DNA of 49,877 bases from Burkholderiaceae bacterium (GCA_947447945.1 CANFLR010000011.1:1-49877); one strand, 5' to 3'. Positions 26,068-35,296 are shown, numbered from the stretch's first letter. The notes: generated from the letters alone by a model not told the origin. Translations and numbers: made by a program.

Positions 26068-27048
26068 TTAGTCCAATTTAATATTGGACTTCTCAATAAC
26101 CCGCTTCCAACGGATGATGTCTGAGAAATATAAATCGCTAAAGCGCGCTTGATTTAACGGCGCAATTTGTACGCCGGCCTTAATAAAGCGCTCCTTCATT
26201 TCGGGGGTGTCCAACACCTTCAAGACACTAGCTGTGAGAGTAGAAATCACCGCTTTAGGTGTCGCTCCAGGCACAAAAACACCCTGCCATAAAGCCATGT
26301 CATACTCCGCAACCCCAGATTCCAATACCGTAGGTAACTCAGGAGTACCGCTAAAGCGCTGCTTGCTCGTCACAGCCAAAGCGCGTACTTTATCAGCCTT
26401 ATAAAGCGGGTAGCCCACGGGCATGCCTGCAAAATAAAAATCGATTTGACCCCCCAGGATGTCGGTCGCTGCAGGAGCACCCCCTTTATATGGCACATGA
26501 ATCGCTTGAGTGTTGGTGAGAGACAAAAATAATTCTCCGGCCATGTGGTCCGAATTTCCAATTCCAGAAGACGCATAACTGCGTTTACCGGGATTGGCTT
26601 TGAGATCTGCAATCAAGTCGCTCACACTTTTAATTGGGGAGTTGCTATTTAAAATCAAAATATGGGGGGTAGCAGAGACACCCACTACCGGCACTAAATC
26701 TTTCATTCCATTGAATGGCAGTCTTGGATTAGCCGCAACATTAATTGCTAAGCCATTTTGAGCAAATAAAATCGTATAGCCATCTGGCGCAGCTTTAGCG
26801 ACTAAATCAGCCGCAATGCTGCCTGCTGCACCTCCGTGGTTCTCAACAATGATGGGCTGCTTTAAAAGTACACTCAGATCCTGCGCGACCATGCGACCAA
26901 CAATATCCGTTGAACTTCCTGGCGCATAGCCAATCAACATTTTGATGGGCTTCTCTGGATACGCAGCAGAGCTTAAGCTCGCCGCCATAGTAAAGGCCGA
27001 TGCCAGAATGACTCGGCAGCTAAGTGACGCAATTGAGAAAAACTTCAT
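26068..27048 (-). CDS. Bug/TctC-family periplasmic solute-binding protein
   Basis: A 326-residue exported protein. The signal peptide ends near LSSAA and the mature part starts YPEKPIKMLIGYAPGSSTDIVGRM. The first ligand loop reads PGSSTD rather than the more usual GG.D, so its ligand contacts may differ. AGGAGATATCC before ATG fixes the start. It follows the malate/L-lactate dehydrogenase-type gene by 72 bases in the leftward group that begins with the mandelate-racemase-type enzyme, and may bind the acid sugar or hydroxy acid those enzymes process. Confidence 0.92.
   Translation of the reverse strand: MKFFSIASLSCRVILASAFTMAASLSSAAYPEKPIKMLIGYAPGSSTDIVGRMVAQDLSVLLKQPIIVENHGGAAGSIAADLVAKAAPDGYTILFAQNGLAINVAANPRLPFNGMKDLVPVVGVSATPHILILNSNSPIKSVSDLIADLKANPGKRSYASSGIGNSDHMAGELFLSLTNTQAIHVPYKGGAPAATDILGGQIDFYFAGMPVGYPLYKADKVRALAVTSKQRFSGTPELPTVLESGVAEYDMALWQGVFVPGATPKAVISTLTASVLKVLDTPEMKERFIKAGVQIAPLNQARFSDLYFSDIIRWKRVIEKSNIKLD
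26070..26090. other. Perfect hairpin spanning the stop of the leftward Bug gene
   Basis: AGTCCAAT and ATTGGACT form a perfect 8-bp stem with a 5-base loop between two convergent genes. It covers the last codons and stop of the leftward Bug gene and lies 25 bases past the stop of the TRAP permease. Neither side has a run of T, so it is not a standard intrinsic terminator. It may still stabilise both mRNA 3' ends. Confidence 0.35.
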
Positions 27049-27120
27049 GGATATCTCCTGATAATTTTTTGATGTTTGAATTTCTAGTCAGTAGCTTATC
27101 AGCTTATTGATCGTCCATCC

Positions 27121-28173
27121 TTACAGGGGCTCAACACCCCACTCTGCAGCGCAGGCATTCAAACTAGCCAGTAACTCGGGTGAAATCGGAATGCCATCCC
27201 GATTGCGCTTAGCTGAAGTCGCTGCAGCGCCCTCTCCAGGGATATGAATTCGGTCAACGCCCGGTAATTTTCTAGACCGTACAATATCCTCAACCACCGT
27301 CGTCACTCGCTCTAGAAATAGATCCACATCACCAAATGCCGTAGGATCAACTGCAATCACCACCTGCCCAGTATTGGTTGTGAGTTCATGATTTGCATTG
27401 AAATCAATCGTATCTTTACCAACCGCAGCTCCATTCAAGGAGCCCGCAAGTAGGCCAATCATTAGGGCTAAGCCATACCCTTTGTAATCGCCAATCGGCA
27501 ATAAGGATCCTTCGCCAGAGCGCTGAGGATCAGTTAAGGATTTGCCTTGCTTGTCAATCATCCAACCCTCTGGCATTTGCTCACCTCGTTGGGCGGCCAA
27601 TTTCACCTTTCCGTAGGCAGCCACTGTGGTGGCCATATCCAATAAAACAATCGGACGATTTTTCGCGGGCACTGCAATTGCAAGCGGATTGGTGGACAGC
27701 AGTAAATCAATTCCTCCCCAAGGGGCCATATGGTTGGCATTTCCAACTGCCATATAAATACCCACTAAACCTGCCTCTGCAATGGTGCGCACATAAACAG
27801 ATGCCGCACCCGAATGGTTGCCGTGATGACTACCAATCCATGAGACGCCAAATTGGCGTGCCCGTTCGATTGCTAGCTCTACCGATTTGGCCATTACTAA
27901 ATGACCTAAGGCAGAATCCCCGTTGATTAAAGCAGTTGCGCCACGATCTTTTTCGATCTGAATGTTGGGGTGTAGATTTGCACCGCCAGCTTTAATGCGC
28001 TTCATGTATGCAGGCAAACGAAAGATCCCATGCCCATCCGCACCAGCCAAATCCGAACACACCATGAGGTGACCCACTTTTTGAGCATCGCTTGCAGGTA
28101 CACCTGCAGCAGAAAATACTTGAGCAATAAATTCTTCTGCTCTCGCAACAGAAATGGTTTTAGTTGTAGTCAT
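27121..28173 (-). CDS. Malate/L-lactate dehydrogenase-type (Ldh_2) oxidoreductase
   Basis: A 350-residue NAD(P)-dependent enzyme of the YlbC/ComC/MDH type, distinct from the Rossmann-fold dehydrogenases. Family blocks in order: GADGHGIFRLPAYMKR (substrate Arg/His region), GSHHGNHSGAASVYV, VGNANHMAPWGG, LLSTNPLAIAVPA, LLDMATTVAAYGKV and GDYKGYGLALMIGLL. It acts on 2-hydroxy acids or ureidoglycolate-like compounds or reduces cyclic imino acids. I start at ATG 28173 (MTTTKTISV), 5 bases after the stop of the upstream gene; a start at 28197 would overlap that gene. It is the second gene in a leftward operon. Confidence 0.91.
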   Translation of the reverse strand: MTTTKTISVARAEEFIAQVFSAAGVPASDAQKVGHLMVCSDLAGADGHGIFRLPAYMKRIKAGGANLHPNIQIEKDRGATALINGDSALGHLVMAKSVELAIERARQFGVSWIGSHHGNHSGAASVYVRTIAEAGLVGIYMAVGNANHMAPWGGIDLLLSTNPLAIAVPAKNRPIVLLDMATTVAAYGKVKLAAQRGEQMPEGWMIDKQGKSLTDPQRSGEGSLLPIGDYKGYGLALMIGLLAGSLNGAAVGKDTIDFNANHELTTNTGQVVIAVDPTAFGDVDLFLERVTTVVEDIVRSRKLPGVDRIHIPGEGAAATSAKRNRDGIPISPELLASLNACAAEWGVEPL

Positions 28174-28178
28174 ATTCT

Positions 28179-29312
28179 TTAGGCAATCTTGGTCCAAGCT
28201 GTTTTACCAGCATATTGTTTAATAGCGGCCTCATTAAACTCGAAGCCCAAACCAGGAGTTTTATGCAAAATCAAATCACCATTTTTAAAGGTGAGCTGCT
28301 TGTTAATCAGTCGCCGGAAATTGAGCACTTGATCATCTAAAAAGAACTCAACAAAACGGGCATTGGGGGTTGCCGCCACTAAAGGGGCATGTAAATCATG
28401 CATCCAATGTGGACAAACTGTAATCCCCTTAACATCTGCATAAGCAGAGATACGTCGCCATTCAGTGATGCCGCCACACACTGCAGCATCTGACTGCAGA
28501 ATCGCCACGCCCCCAGCATCCATTAACTCTCTGAAGCGCCAGCGTCCCGCCTCCATTTCACCAGTAGCAACATTGATTTTGGTTTGACGCGCTAAAGCCG
28601 CATGCAAATCGATGGCATCTGGAGAGAATGGCTCTTCAATCCAATAGGGGTTGTAAGCCTCAAAGCGTCGGACGTATTCAAGCGCTGTCGGCAGATCTCG
28701 CCAAGCATTATTCGCATCTAGCGTGAGTAAAACATCTTCGCCAATAGCTTTGCGCGCAGCCTTAACACGGGCCTCTTCTTCGCTAGGAGATAGGCGACCT
28801 ACTTTCATTTTGACGGCTTTAAAACCCTGCTTCACGTAGGACTCCATCTCCTTGCCCAACTTCGCAGGGGTCTTGCCTTCCAAGTAATATCCGCCACTAG
28901 CATAAGCCGGAACGCGGTCATCCACTACAGATCCGAGATAGTGATGCAAAGGTAGTTTTGCAGCGCGTGCATTGAGATCCCATAGAGCGGTATCCAAAAT
29001 AGAGATGCCACGCATTACTGCGCCAGTCCGTCCTTGCAAAATAGATTCGCTATACATATCCATCCACAAGCCTTCACTGCGATGGCTATTTTGAGCAATC
29101 AGTTTGGGTGCCAGTAATTGCTCTACTGCAACTTTAGCAATATCGCCGCCAGCGCTCCCGACATAACAAAAGCCAATGCCCTCATTGCCATCTTTGCCCC
29201 GTACTTTGACCAAGCAATAATGACGCTCAGATACAGTTCGGGTTGAAAAAGAAGTGACCTTGTCTAAAGGCACGGCAACTGAGGCAACTTGTATGGACTC
29301 GATAATGGGCAT
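28179..29312 (-). CDS. Mandelate racemase/muconate lactonizing enzyme family (enolase superfamily)
   Basis: A 377-residue enzyme with all the catalytic residues of the mandelate-racemase subgroup: Lys168 and Lys170 (KMK), metal ligands Asp199 (LDANNAW), Glu226 (IEEPF) and Glu252 (ATGEMEAG), and the Asp275-His302 dyad (SDAAVCGG, CPHWMHD). This subgroup mostly dehydrates acid sugars or racemises 2-hydroxy acids by proton removal next to a carboxylate. A strong AAGGAG precedes the ATG. It is the first gene of the leftward operon with the Ldh_2-type oxidoreductase and a Bug protein. Which acid sugar is used cannot be read. Confidence 0.93.
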   Translation of the reverse strand: MPIIESIQVASVAVPLDKVTSFSTRTVSERHYCLVKVRGKDGNEGIGFCYVGSAGGDIAKVAVEQLLAPKLIAQNSHRSEGLWMDMYSESILQGRTGAVMRGISILDTALWDLNARAAKLPLHHYLGSVVDDRVPAYASGGYYLEGKTPAKLGKEMESYVKQGFKAVKMKVGRLSPSEEEARVKAARKAIGEDVLLTLDANNAWRDLPTALEYVRRFEAYNPYWIEEPFSPDAIDLHAALARQTKINVATGEMEAGRWRFRELMDAGGVAILQSDAAVCGGITEWRRISAYADVKGITVCPHWMHDLHAPLVAATPNARFVEFFLDDQVLNFRRLINKQLTFKNGDLILHKTPGLGFEFNEAAIKQYAGKTAWTKIA

Positions 29313-29418
29313 ATGGGCTCCTTAACCAAAAAATGATTGTATCTAGAATTTAAATCATTAGAGCAGGTCTAAATGAGGAATAATTCAGGTTAAACCAACT
29401 TCATTAATGGAAATACAT

Positions 29419-30345
29419 ATGAGCAAAGTCATCATCATTGGTACCGGCACAATGGGTGTTGGAATTGCGGCCGGGTTCTTGGCTTGTGGCGCACAGACCG
29501 TTATTCTTGGACGCGACCAAGCTAAAGCAGATGGCACCTTTAAGGCAATTGAAGCGTATGCCGATGCAATAAATGCCCAGTGGCGCGATCTCAAAGGCCA
29601 GTTAATCGGTGGAACGATTGATGGCTGGAGTGATTGGGCAGATACCGACTTTGTCATTGAAACGGTTTCAGAGCGCATGGATCTCAAGAAGGCCCTTTTT
29701 GCCGACTTAGACAAACGCGTACCACCCCATATTCCCATCGGAAGCAACAGCTCAGGTTTCCCCATTAGCGATATCGCAAAGGGTCTAGCAACTGCGCATC
29801 GCATGTTCAATGCACACTACTTCATGCCGGCCCACGTTGTGCCGCTAGTTGAGATTGTTCTGGGTGAAAAGTCTGATCCGGCCATAGCTGAAAAGCTCTG
29901 TGCGTTTTACCGCGCCCATGATAAAAAACCGGTTTTAGTGAAAAAAGATATTCCAGGATTTTTAGCTAATCGTATTCAGCATGCCTTAATGCGCGAAGCG
30001 CTATCCCTAGTTGAAGAGGGCATCGCTACTCCAGACGATATTGATACCGCCGTGCGCTATAGCTTTGGCTTTCGGTACGCTGCTGTGGGTCCCATGACTC
30101 AAAAAGAAATTTCCGGGTGGGAGGGTATGACCTTAGCAGCTGAAGTCATTTATCCATCACTCTCCAATATCAGTGCGCCCCCTGCCTGCGTGATGGACTT
30201 AGTCAAAGCTGGCAAGAGTGGAATTGCAAAAGGCGAAGGTTTTAAGAAATGGCCGGCAGATGAAGCAGCTAAAGTGAAAAAAAATTACGATATTCGCTTA
30301 AAGGCAGCGTTCGATGTTCTCAAGCTAGCACCTGATGACAATTAA
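29419..30345 (+). CDS. 3-hydroxyacyl-CoA dehydrogenase family protein
   Basis: A 308-residue NAD-dependent enzyme. The Rossmann loop IIIGTGTMGVGIAAGF starts at about residue 5. It is followed by SNSSGFPISDI, AHYFMPAHVVPLVEIV and KKDIPGFLANRIQHAL, the same blocks as the enzyme at 20099-21040, so the two are paralogues. ATG 29419 (MSKVIII) is preferred over the in-frame ATG at 29407 because the Rossmann strand then starts at the normal place. It is divergent from the mandelate-racemase-type gene, 106 bases apart, and may belong to the same catabolic module. Confidence 0.9.
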   Translation: MSKVIIIGTGTMGVGIAAGFLACGAQTVILGRDQAKADGTFKAIEAYADAINAQWRDLKGQLIGGTIDGWSDWADTDFVIETVSERMDLKKALFADLDKRVPPHIPIGSNSSGFPISDIAKGLATAHRMFNAHYFMPAHVVPLVEIVLGEKSDPAIAEKLCAFYRAHDKKPVLVKKDIPGFLANRIQHALMREALSLVEEGIATPDDIDTAVRYSFGFRYAAVGPMTQKEISGWEGMTLAAEVIYPSLSNISAPPACVMDLVKAGKSGIAKGEGFKKWPADEAAKVKKNYDIRLKAAFDVLKLAPDDN

Positions 30346-30443
30346 TTGACTAGCAACTGAGATTACCTATCGGGTGTAGGTCTATTTGCTGCACTACAGC
30401 ATGAATATCTAGGGCGGGGCTCGCATTATTAGATAATGACCTA

Positions 30444-31922
30444 GTGAAATTATCTGTGAACCACCGCAAACCCCGCACTAGGGGAAAGTTCAGCTTCATC
30501 AGCGCCGTATTGTTTGTCGCAATCCAATTCTGCGGACTTGATCTGATCGGGCTCAGCCAAGCCCAGACCAAACAGACCACTAATAAAACCAAAAATGTAG
30601 CCCAAATACGTCAAAAACTCGTTATTACCAATGCCAAATCGGTTGGATTTAAAGATACCTTTTCTGGCAAGCTATCTAAATCAAACAGCCTTAATCCTGA
30701 ACTCTTTCGAAGAAAAGAGGCTGATGAGCTAGTTGCTGACACAATTGGCAACCTGGATTACCGAGTACAACGCGGTTGCTATCGCCGTAGCTTTACAGAG
30801 AGTAACTTACCGGCCAACTTGGGTATTAATAACCCAGAATTTTCTGAATTCTTTAAGAGTCAAACCAAAAGCTTTTTTGATCGCATGCGTGGCAATTGCA
30901 TACCTTACGCATTAGCCCTAGGAAACAGAAATCGTTTTGATTCCCTAAGCATCATGAATGGCCCGCTCCAGGATAGCAAAACCGAAATTTGGACTTTCAC
31001 TCCCTCTGCAGCAGGTGGCTTTTTGGTTCAACAAGACTACCTACGAGATGAGTCTCAAAAATTCACGGAGATTGAACTTCCTTTAAGAGACGTGCTGTAC
31101 GATCCCAACAAAGTCAGTGACAAGCTCCCAGTAGAGTTGGTGTGGGAACTGAATTCCCTGATTAAGCAAATTTACCCCGAAGACAATAATTCACTAGAAA
31201 ACAGCAACAGTGTTGTACGTCTCTTGGTGGACTTCGGCGACCGCGATCACTGGGCGCAAATTTGGGCCGCTGAAATCCTAGACCCCAGTAACAAAGAAGT
31301 ATTTGCCAGTGCATTTTGGCTAGAGAGAGATGACATTCCCGGTGGATTTTTTACGGGCAATGGAGAAGCGATTGAGCGCGCATTCTGGACGAACCCTCTA
31401 AGCTATCGACGTATTTCACGTGGAGTTGGCAATGTTCCGGTCACCCGCAAAAAATCTACCAAGATTGCCGCCAATACAAACGCGACTACTCCCGCGAATC
31501 CTGCTACACAATCCAAGCAGCGTTATCGTGCCCATATGGGGGTTGATTACGCAGCACCCATTGGCACGCCTGTATTTAGCGTAGCCAACGGCAAGGTTGT
31601 CCATATTGGTTTTAGCGGCGCTTTTGGAAACCTGATTATTCTCGAGCATGATGGCGGCTACCGAACTTACTATGCCCATCTGAGTAATTACAACGTAGAC
31701 CTAGAACTAGGCAATCAAGTTCGGCGTGGTTTTGAAATTGGCTACGTAGGAAGTACGGGGCGCTCAACTGGTCCCCACCTGCATTTTGAACTCAGAAAAG
31801 ATGGGGTGTATGTCGACCCTTATTCATCTCTGATGCAATTGGATTTATGGTCAATGCGTGATAACGAGAGCGGTCAACTAACCCGACAAATTTTGCTACT
31901 AGGTAATTCACCTCAGCTTTAA
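30444..31922 (+). CDS. M23 family metallopeptidase with a long N-terminal region
   Basis: A 492-residue exported protein. Residues 1-41 form a signal peptide (basic KLSVNHRKPRTRGK, then a hydrophobic stretch ending SQAQ). The last 140 residues are a LytM/M23 peptidase with intact zinc site: His364 and Asp368 (HMGVDYAAP) and His445/His447 (GPHLHFEL). It should cut peptidoglycan cross-links or activate amidases. The N-terminal 320 residues match no domain I can name; they are charged and contain no repeats. It begins with GTG 30444, and no strong ribosome site is visible, so the start is not certain. Confidence 0.88.
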   Translation: MKLSVNHRKPRTRGKFSFISAVLFVAIQFCGLDLIGLSQAQTKQTTNKTKNVAQIRQKLVITNAKSVGFKDTFSGKLSKSNSLNPELFRRKEADELVADTIGNLDYRVQRGCYRRSFTESNLPANLGINNPEFSEFFKSQTKSFFDRMRGNCIPYALALGNRNRFDSLSIMNGPLQDSKTEIWTFTPSAAGGFLVQQDYLRDESQKFTEIELPLRDVLYDPNKVSDKLPVELVWELNSLIKQIYPEDNNSLENSNSVVRLLVDFGDRDHWAQIWAAEILDPSNKEVFASAFWLERDDIPGGFFTGNGEAIERAFWTNPLSYRRISRGVGNVPVTRKKSTKIAANTNATTPANPATQSKQRYRAHMGVDYAAPIGTPVFSVANGKVVHIGFSGAFGNLIILEHDGGYRTYYAHLSNYNVDLELGNQVRRGFEIGYVGSTGRSTGPHLHFELRKDGVYVDPYSSLMQLDLWSMRDNESGQLTRQILLLGNSPQL

Positions 31923-31954
31923 ACCAAACTAGGCTTAGTGGCTAATTGAGAGAT

Positions 31955-31981
31955 AAAAAAATAGGGTCCTAGTGGACCCTA
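31955..31981 (-). terminator. Intrinsic terminator of the universal stress protein gene
   Basis: TAGGGTCC (31962-31969) and GGACCCTA (31974-31981) make a perfect 8-bp stem with a TAGT loop. On the - strand it is followed by a run of seven T residues (the A run at 31955-31961), so it terminates the leftward gene ending at 32004. It may also help end the rightward M23 gene, whose stop is 40 bases away. Confidence 0.88.
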
Positions 31982-32003
31982 TTCTGTTATGCCGGAATGT
32001 GAA

Positions 32004-32441
32004 TCAACCCAGAACTAAAACGGGTAACTTCGAGTGCACGATCACCTCATGCGTTTCGCTTCCCAATAGCATGCCCGCAATACCGGTACGCTTATGAGAT
32101 GCCATAACGATCACGTCTGCTTTCGCTTTTTTAGCGGCATCTAAAATACCTTCCGCCAAATTAGAAGTCTTGATATGCAAACTCTTCGCTTTGATAGCGC
32201 CCAATTGAGCTTGTGCCTTCTTAAAAACATCTGCAGCATAAGCATCGCAAGCCTTAGCGTGCTCCTTAGTTGTCACGCCATAACCCATTGTGCTGTCAGA
32301 ATAGACCATCGGTGGCGTTGGATCGGAAACATAAGCTAAGGTTACCGTTGCGCCATCTGCTTTAGCGAGCTCGGCAACCTTTTTTAAAGATTTCTTGCTT
32401 ACGTCAGAACCATCTACAGGTACCAATAAATGCTTAAACAT
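32004..32441 (-). CDS. Universal stress protein (UspA family)
   Basis: A 145-residue single-domain cytosolic protein. It begins MFKHLLVPVDGSDVSKK, and near the C-terminus carries the ATP-loop pattern SHKRTGIAGMLLGSETHEV followed by LPVLVLG. Both belong to the nucleotide-binding UspA type. Such proteins help survival under energy or redox stress and are often under FNR or ArcA control. Only a half-match to an FNR site is visible upstream, so no claim is made. It stands alone with its own terminator. Confidence 0.93.
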   Translation of the reverse strand: MFKHLLVPVDGSDVSKKSLKKVAELAKADGATVTLAYVSDPTPPMVYSDSTMGYGVTTKEHAKACDAYAADVFKKAQAQLGAIKAKSLHIKTSNLAEGILDAAKKAKADVIVMASHKRTGIAGMLLGSETHEVIVHSKLPVLVLG

Positions 32442-32527
32442 ATCAAACCCCCCTTAAATTAAACTACTTCATCATTGTTTCCATCATAATACTGATTAAC
32501 AAGCTACAAAAGTACAAAGGGTAAAAA

Positions 32528-32929
32528 TTGCTGCGGTATTCATTGGTCTATCTTACGTTTCTATTTAGCCTGGTCATCATTGACTTGATTTGGCTGCTAG
32601 GCATCGCCAAAAATCTCTACCGGGATGATATGGGGGATCTGATGTCCCCTAATCCCAAGTTATGGGCTGGCCTCTGCTTTTATGTACTGTATGCGATTGG
32701 TGTGTGTATTTTTGTCATCATTCCAGCCCTGTCAAAACAATCCTGGCTTTATGCCTTGCAATACGGCGCACTCTTTGGCCTCTTTTGCTATATGACTTAC
32801 GATCTCACCAACTTGGCCGTGATCAGAGATTTTCCAGTACGCCTGGCTTTTATAGATATTGTCTGGGGTGGTTTAGTGACCGCTATATCCTCTAGCCTCG
32901 CCTACTGGGTTGGCAATCGTACCTTCTAA
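32528..32929 (+). CDS. DUF2177 family membrane protein
   Basis: A 133-residue inner-membrane protein with four hydrophobic helices. YDLTNLAVIRDFP and the following DIVWGG block are the marks of DUF2177, whose function is unknown. It begins with TTG 32528 behind an AAGGG; no downstream ATG preserves the first helix. It precedes the SulP gene by 19 bases, so the two are probably co-transcribed. Confidence 0.85.
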   Translation: MLRYSLVYLTFLFSLVIIDLIWLLGIAKNLYRDDMGDLMSPNPKLWAGLCFYVLYAIGVCIFVIIPALSKQSWLYALQYGALFGLFCYMTYDLTNLAVIRDFPVRLAFIDIVWGGLVTAISSSLAYWVGNRTF

Positions 32930-32948
32930 ATTAAAACGATAATCTTAG

Positions 32949-34580
32949 ATGCTTTTTCAGCCAAGGCTTCTACATTCTTTTCAGGGGTATAACCGCGCCC
33001 TTTTTATAAAAGATGTTTTTGCAGGCCTTACCGTTGGCGTAGTGGCTCTGCCCTTAGCAATGGCATTTGCGATTGCCAGTGGACTCAAACCAGAAGCCGG
33101 TATTTTTACTGCCATCATTGCAGGCGGCTTTATTTCTTTACTGGGTGGTAGCCGAGTACAAATTGGTGGCCCTGCCGGCGCTTTCATTGTCATTGTGTAT
33201 GGAATAGTGGATCGCTACGGTGTAGCTAACCTCTTGGTAGCTACTGCAATGTCGGGCATATTCCTTTTTGCAATGGGTCTACTTCGTCTGGGAACGCTCG
33301 TGCGATTCATTCCCGTTGCCGTCATTATTGGATTTACCAATGGCATTGCCTTTCTCATTGGACTCTCGCAGATCAAAGATTTCTTTGGTCTAGATATACC
33401 AAAGATGCCGGCCCATTTCTTTGGCATTATTGAAGCGCTTTATGCGGCGGCAGCGACGGTCAATCCCGTTGCGTTAACGCTAGCAATTGGCAGCATAGGC
33501 ATACTCATCCTTTGGGGATATTGCAAAAGCTACCTAGGTTGGTTAAGCCATCTACCCGGAACCGTCATGGCAATGATATTGGCCACAGTAGTAACAACCA
33601 TCCTAGATCTACCGGTGGATACGATCGGCAGTCGTTTTGGCGGAATTCCTTCTGGGCTTCCTCATTTCGCATGGATACCGATCAATTGGGATACTGCTCA
33701 GTTTATGATCATGCCCGCACTAACCCTAGCAATGCTTGGTTCTATAGAATCCCTGCTTTGTGCCAGAGTGGCTGATAGCCTGATTCATGATCGTCATGAG
33801 CCCAACCAAGAGTTGATGGCTCAAGGTATTGCCAATCTAGTAAGCCCCTTCTTCGGTGGCATGCCAGCCACAGGGACCATTGCTAGAACCGTTACCAATG
33901 TTCAAAGTGGTGGCAGGACCCCGCTGGCTGGCATCGTACATGCCATCACCCTCCTCCTCATTATTTTATTTGCTGCGCCGCTTGCAAAGAATGTGCCGCT
34001 AGCTAGTCTTGCCGCTATCCTCATATTCGTCGCTTGGAATATGGGAGAGTGGCGAAAGTTTTTTGATCTCAAGCAATTTCGTCTTGCGTATCGATTCACT
34101 ATGCTCAGCGTCTTTGCATTAACCATCGTCGTCGATTTAACGGTGGCAGTACAAATTGGTCTACTACTCGCATTCATTACTTTTATTTATCGTATTTCAA
34201 GTTTGTCACGTTGTGAGCTTGCCGATCTCAATGAATTTCCGTCTCTCAAAGAACATGGCGAAAAAATTGGTGCCTACCGAATTTATGGCGCCATCTTTTT
34301 TGGCGCAGTACAACTACTGGAAAATATAGAGAAGCATTTACCCAAAAAAATCTTAATTCTCGATTTAAAAAATGTGATCTATATTGATGCATCTGGAGTA
34401 GACACCATGATGGAGCTCCATCATCAATGTCATGCCGCTGGAGTAAGACTCATGATTTGTGGCTTAGCCCATCAACCACGAGATGTTGTAGAGCGCAGCG
34501 GCTTATCAGAAATTTTAAGAGGGGATTGTCAATACCCCAACCTTAAACTGGGGATTGAAGCGGCAACTCAAGCCATCTAA
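32949..34580 (+). CDS. SulP family inorganic anion transporter with STAS domain
   Basis: A 543-residue inner-membrane protein. A transport domain with 12-14 helices shows DVFAGLTVGVVALPLAMAFA near the N-terminus and AGIFTAIIAGGF, the conserved start of the SulP repeat. From about residue 430 comes a cytosolic STAS domain with DLKNVIYIDASGVDTMMELH. SulP proteins carry sulfate, bicarbonate or dicarboxylates; the anion here is not clear. Its stop overlaps the stop of the convergent SafE-like gene in a CTAA. Confidence 0.92.
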   Translation: MLFQPRLLHSFQGYNRALFIKDVFAGLTVGVVALPLAMAFAIASGLKPEAGIFTAIIAGGFISLLGGSRVQIGGPAGAFIVIVYGIVDRYGVANLLVATAMSGIFLFAMGLLRLGTLVRFIPVAVIIGFTNGIAFLIGLSQIKDFFGLDIPKMPAHFFGIIEALYAAAATVNPVALTLAIGSIGILILWGYCKSYLGWLSHLPGTVMAMILATVVTTILDLPVDTIGSRFGGIPSGLPHFAWIPINWDTAQFMIMPALTLAMLGSIESLLCARVADSLIHDRHEPNQELMAQGIANLVSPFFGGMPATGTIARTVTNVQSGGRTPLAGIVHAITLLLIILFAAPLAKNVPLASLAAILIFVAWNMGEWRKFFDLKQFRLAYRFTMLSVFALTIVVDLTVAVQIGLLLAFITFIYRISSLSRCELADLNEFPSLKEHGEKIGAYRIYGAIFFGAVQLLENIEKHLPKKILILDLKNVIYIDASGVDTMMELHHQCHAAGVRLMICGLAHQPRDVVERSGLSEILRGDCQYPNLKLGIEAATQAI

Positions 34581-35296
34581 GAAAAACAAAAACCGCCTTT
34601 TAATAAAGCTTCGGGTAAAACCCAGGCTCTGTAGAGACCGAATACCCCTGCGCTAAAAAATAAGGTGGCAGATAAATATCGTACCCAAGAATATTGCCCA
34701 AACTGGGTTAACGCTGCCGAAAATTTCGAAATTAATAAGAGATTAGGCAAGGTACCCAATCCAAATGCCAGCATTAAGGCTGAGCCCGTCACGATGTCGC
34801 CCGACAAAAAGGCTAAGGGTAAAACGCTATAGACCAGGGCACAAGGAACCAAACCCCACAGCATTCCACTAAACCACCGAGAGGGTCGACTCGCCATTTG
34901 CCCAAAATAACGTGCCCAATAAGCTGCTATTTTGGCTCCAAACCAGCGTGCTGGAGCATTCTGAGCGCCTCGCCTTCTCCAAAGAAGACGAACCCCCATC
35001 CAAATCAATATAAACGCTGTAAACGCGTATAAAGGTCGTTGGAGCGGAATCAGGCTTTGTTGCCAGACCCCCACCCCCAACCAAGCTGCCAGGGCTCCAA
35101 GCAAGGCGTAGGTTGTGAGACGCCCTAAATGCATTATGAGCTGCAGAAAAAAGAGTTCAGACTTGCTGCGGATTGGGGTAAAGGTTAGAGCTGGTCGCTC
35201 TATTGCAGCCGCTATACCCCCACACATCAATGCGCAGTGCCAGCCACTGACGAGTGAACCTAATAAAGTAGCCAATAGTAGGCCAAATGTCAGCAT
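34577..35296 (-). CDS. SafE/UreH-like membrane protein near cbb3 oxidase genes
   Basis: A 239-residue protein with about six hydrophobic helices. The N-terminal GWHCALMCGGIAAA (about 18-31) is the HCxxMCG motif of the UreH/SafE-like group, commonly listed as sulfite exporter TauE/SafE family. Genes of this group are frequently found beside ccoGHIS and fnr, and the Cys/His/Met motif suggests handling of a metal such as copper rather than sulfite. GGAG before ATG supports the start. It is divergent from fnr by 79 bases. The function is inferred from neighbourhood only. Confidence 0.85.
   Translation of the reverse strand: MLTFGLLLATLLGSLVSGWHCALMCGGIAAAIERPALTFTPIRSKSELFFLQLIMHLGRLTTYALLGALAAWLGVGVWQQSLIPLQRPLYAFTAFILIWMGVRLLWRRRGAQNAPARWFGAKIAAYWARYFGQMASRPSRWFSGMLWGLVPCALVYSVLPLAFLSGDIVTGSALMLAFGLGTLPNLLLISKFSAALTQFGQYSWVRYLSATLFFSAGVFGLYRAWVLPEALLKGGFCFS

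Noticed and set aside
32442..32527. Possible FNR site upstream of the universal stress protein
   Set aside because: Only a TTGAT half-site next to the start codon and a loose TTGTTAATCAG are present; neither fits the 14-base palindrome.
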